From CBDCUC01 sp965222485 (GTDB lineage: Bacteria > Pseudomonadota > Alphaproteobacteria > Rhizobiales > Hyphomicrobiaceae): DNA of 6,852 nucleotides. Of the stretch, positions 5,964 through 6,852 are shown one piece after another. Each line of letters opens with the position of its first letter. The first letter of the stretch is position 1. Where the stretch lies: NCBI GenBank assembly GCA_965222485.1, contig CBDCUC010000012.1, positions 1 through 6,852 on the forward strand. Direction: 5' to 3'. Below the pieces are notes generated by a model. It searched no databases. It was given only the letters and a program-made list of their open reading frames with translations, and was not told the DNA's origin. The position numbers and the translations under genes were made by a program.

Positions 5964-6852
5964 CTAATCCAGTTTGCCGCTGCGGTCCAGGCGCACCAGC
6001 CAGCCATCTTCATAACCGGCACCGGAGCTCGTCGTGATTCCGCCAATGAGAAGTCCCCCTTCAAGTGTGGGGACAACGGCTGTCGGGTAGTCCCACTTGC
6101 TACCACCAAATGTATGCTCCCACAGCAACGTGCCGCTTGGTGAAAAACGCGCGAGGCGAGCATCTGTCGAGCCTGCGCCTTGTGATGCGGTGGCGATAAC
6201 CACAACAATATCACCGCCGGGCATAGCCGCCAGTGCCCAGGCGCCGTCCCCCTTTGCTCTGTTGAATGTGTGCCCGCCAATATCCCTCCGCCAGACGGGG
6301 TTCCCCTCTTCACTTAAATGCATCAGTACGGCGCGAGAGGAGGCGCCTTCAATCGGCTCCGACAAACCCGCAACGAAGATGCTACCGTCGGTTCCGGCAG
6401 CCACGCTGGTGGCAGCAAAAAATTCACCGTTGTGAAACTGCCGGCGCCAGTCGACTTCTCCGTCGTGACGAAGTTTCAAAACCCAGAAGTCGAAGGTGGC
6501 CTGGCCAGGTGTCTGTGTGTGTCCTGCAACGGCGAAGTCGCCACTGGGTAGTAGTGCAATGGATGAAATGACATCCGTGCCAGGGTTGGCGATGATGCGG
6601 TCCCATTCCGTGCGGCCGTTTGCGTCAAGTGCGACGATCCAAGCGTCGCGCTCACCATGGGCGCGGGAGCTGGTGAATCCCGTCACAACAACGCCGCCGT
6701 CTTCGGCCTCGATCAGGGCGGAGGCCTGATCGTTGTTGAAGCTGCCGAGCGTGCGTTCCCAGATGACGTTGCCTTGATAGTCGAGCCGGACGACCCAAAA
6801 ATCGCTTTCGCCGGCGCCATCAGAACGCGTGTGACCGGCGGCTACAACGTCA
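5964..6852 (-). CDS. Beta-propeller-like repeat protein, C-terminal part (cut by window edge)
   Basis: This minus-strand frame enters from the right edge, has no stop until TAG at 5966-5964, and gives 295 residues. It is built of tandem repeats of the form D-x-W-V-x-x-L-D-x-x-G-x-x-x-W-(8-10)-GG, followed by a strand-like stretch such as VVVTGFT. The second tryptophan recurs at window residues 31, 83, 135, 187 and 244. That is an exact period of 52 broken once by a 5-residue insertion in the fourth repeat, in the segment that contains FNRAKGDGAW. The pattern resembles PQQ-like, SBBP-type and delta-60 propeller repeats, which usually make extracellular or periplasmic binding and scaffold surfaces. 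The last repeat ends after VRLDRSGKLD, before its tryptophan strand, as expected if the N-terminus closes the propeller. The GTG at 6686 is internal, since the repeats continue upstream. The start, any signal peptide and the repeat total lie outside the window. The function is unknown. The gene converges on the methyltransferase with 57 bp between the stops. Confidence 0.8.
   Translation of the reverse strand, partial: DVVAAGHTRSDGAGESDFWVVRLDYQGNVIWERTLGSFNNDQASALIEAEDGGVVVTGFTSSRAHGERDAWIVALDANGRTEWDRIIANPGTDVISSIALLPSGDFAVAGHTQTPGQATFDFWVLKLRHDGEVDWRRQFHNGEFFAATSVAAGTDGSIFVAGLSEPIEGASSRAVLMHLSEEGNPVWRRDIGGHTFNRAKGDGAWALAAMPGGDIVVVIATASQGAGSTDARLARFSPSGTLLWEHTFGGSKWDYPTAVVPTLEGGLLIGGITTSSGAGYEDGWLVRLDRSGKLD

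Overview
The window looks like ordinary chromosomal DNA from an alphaproteobacterium. The GC content is moderately high (judged by eye, not computed). The UvrD-type helicase and the class II fumarase both read like alphaproteobacterial versions. I cannot place it below class. I saw no tRNA, rRNA, CRISPR array, insertion sequence or phage gene.

Layout from left to right. (1) 1-832, minus: the N-terminal 277 residues of a POT/PTR-family proton-coupled peptide transporter, cut by the left edge. (2) 888-3437, minus: a complete 849-residue UvrD/PcrA-type superfamily 1 DNA helicase with an acidic, proline-rich N-terminal extension and a C-terminal Tudor-like tail. A consensus extended -10 promoter lies almost on its ATG, which predicts a nearly leaderless mRNA. 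(3) 3548-4953, minus: fumC, class II fumarase. It is complete in content but split into two frames by the apparent loss of one base in an A run (T run on the + strand) at 3999-4001, just before the catalytic SS loop. (4) 4954-5204: a divergent intergenic region. It carries the fumC ribosome-binding site on one strand. On the other it has a strong AAGGAGG, a small GC hairpin and a 56-codon candidate small ORF whose stop overlaps the next gene's start as ATGA. (5) 5205-5906, plus: a 233-residue membrane methyltransferase of the isoprenylcysteine carboxyl methyltransferase (ICMT)/PEMT type. (6) 5964-6852, minus: the C-terminal 295 residues of a beta-propeller-like protein made of 52-residue repeats, cut by the right edge.

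The genes do not form one pathway. The transporter, helicase and fumarase are co-directional, with gaps of 55 and 110 bp, but only the transporter-helicase pair could plausibly share a transcript. The methyltransferase and the candidate small ORF form a possible two-gene operon divergent from fumC. The propeller gene converges on the methyltransferase.

No clearly new multi-gene system is visible. The best leads are the fumC frameshift, the translationally coupled small ORF, and the near-leaderless helicase promoter.
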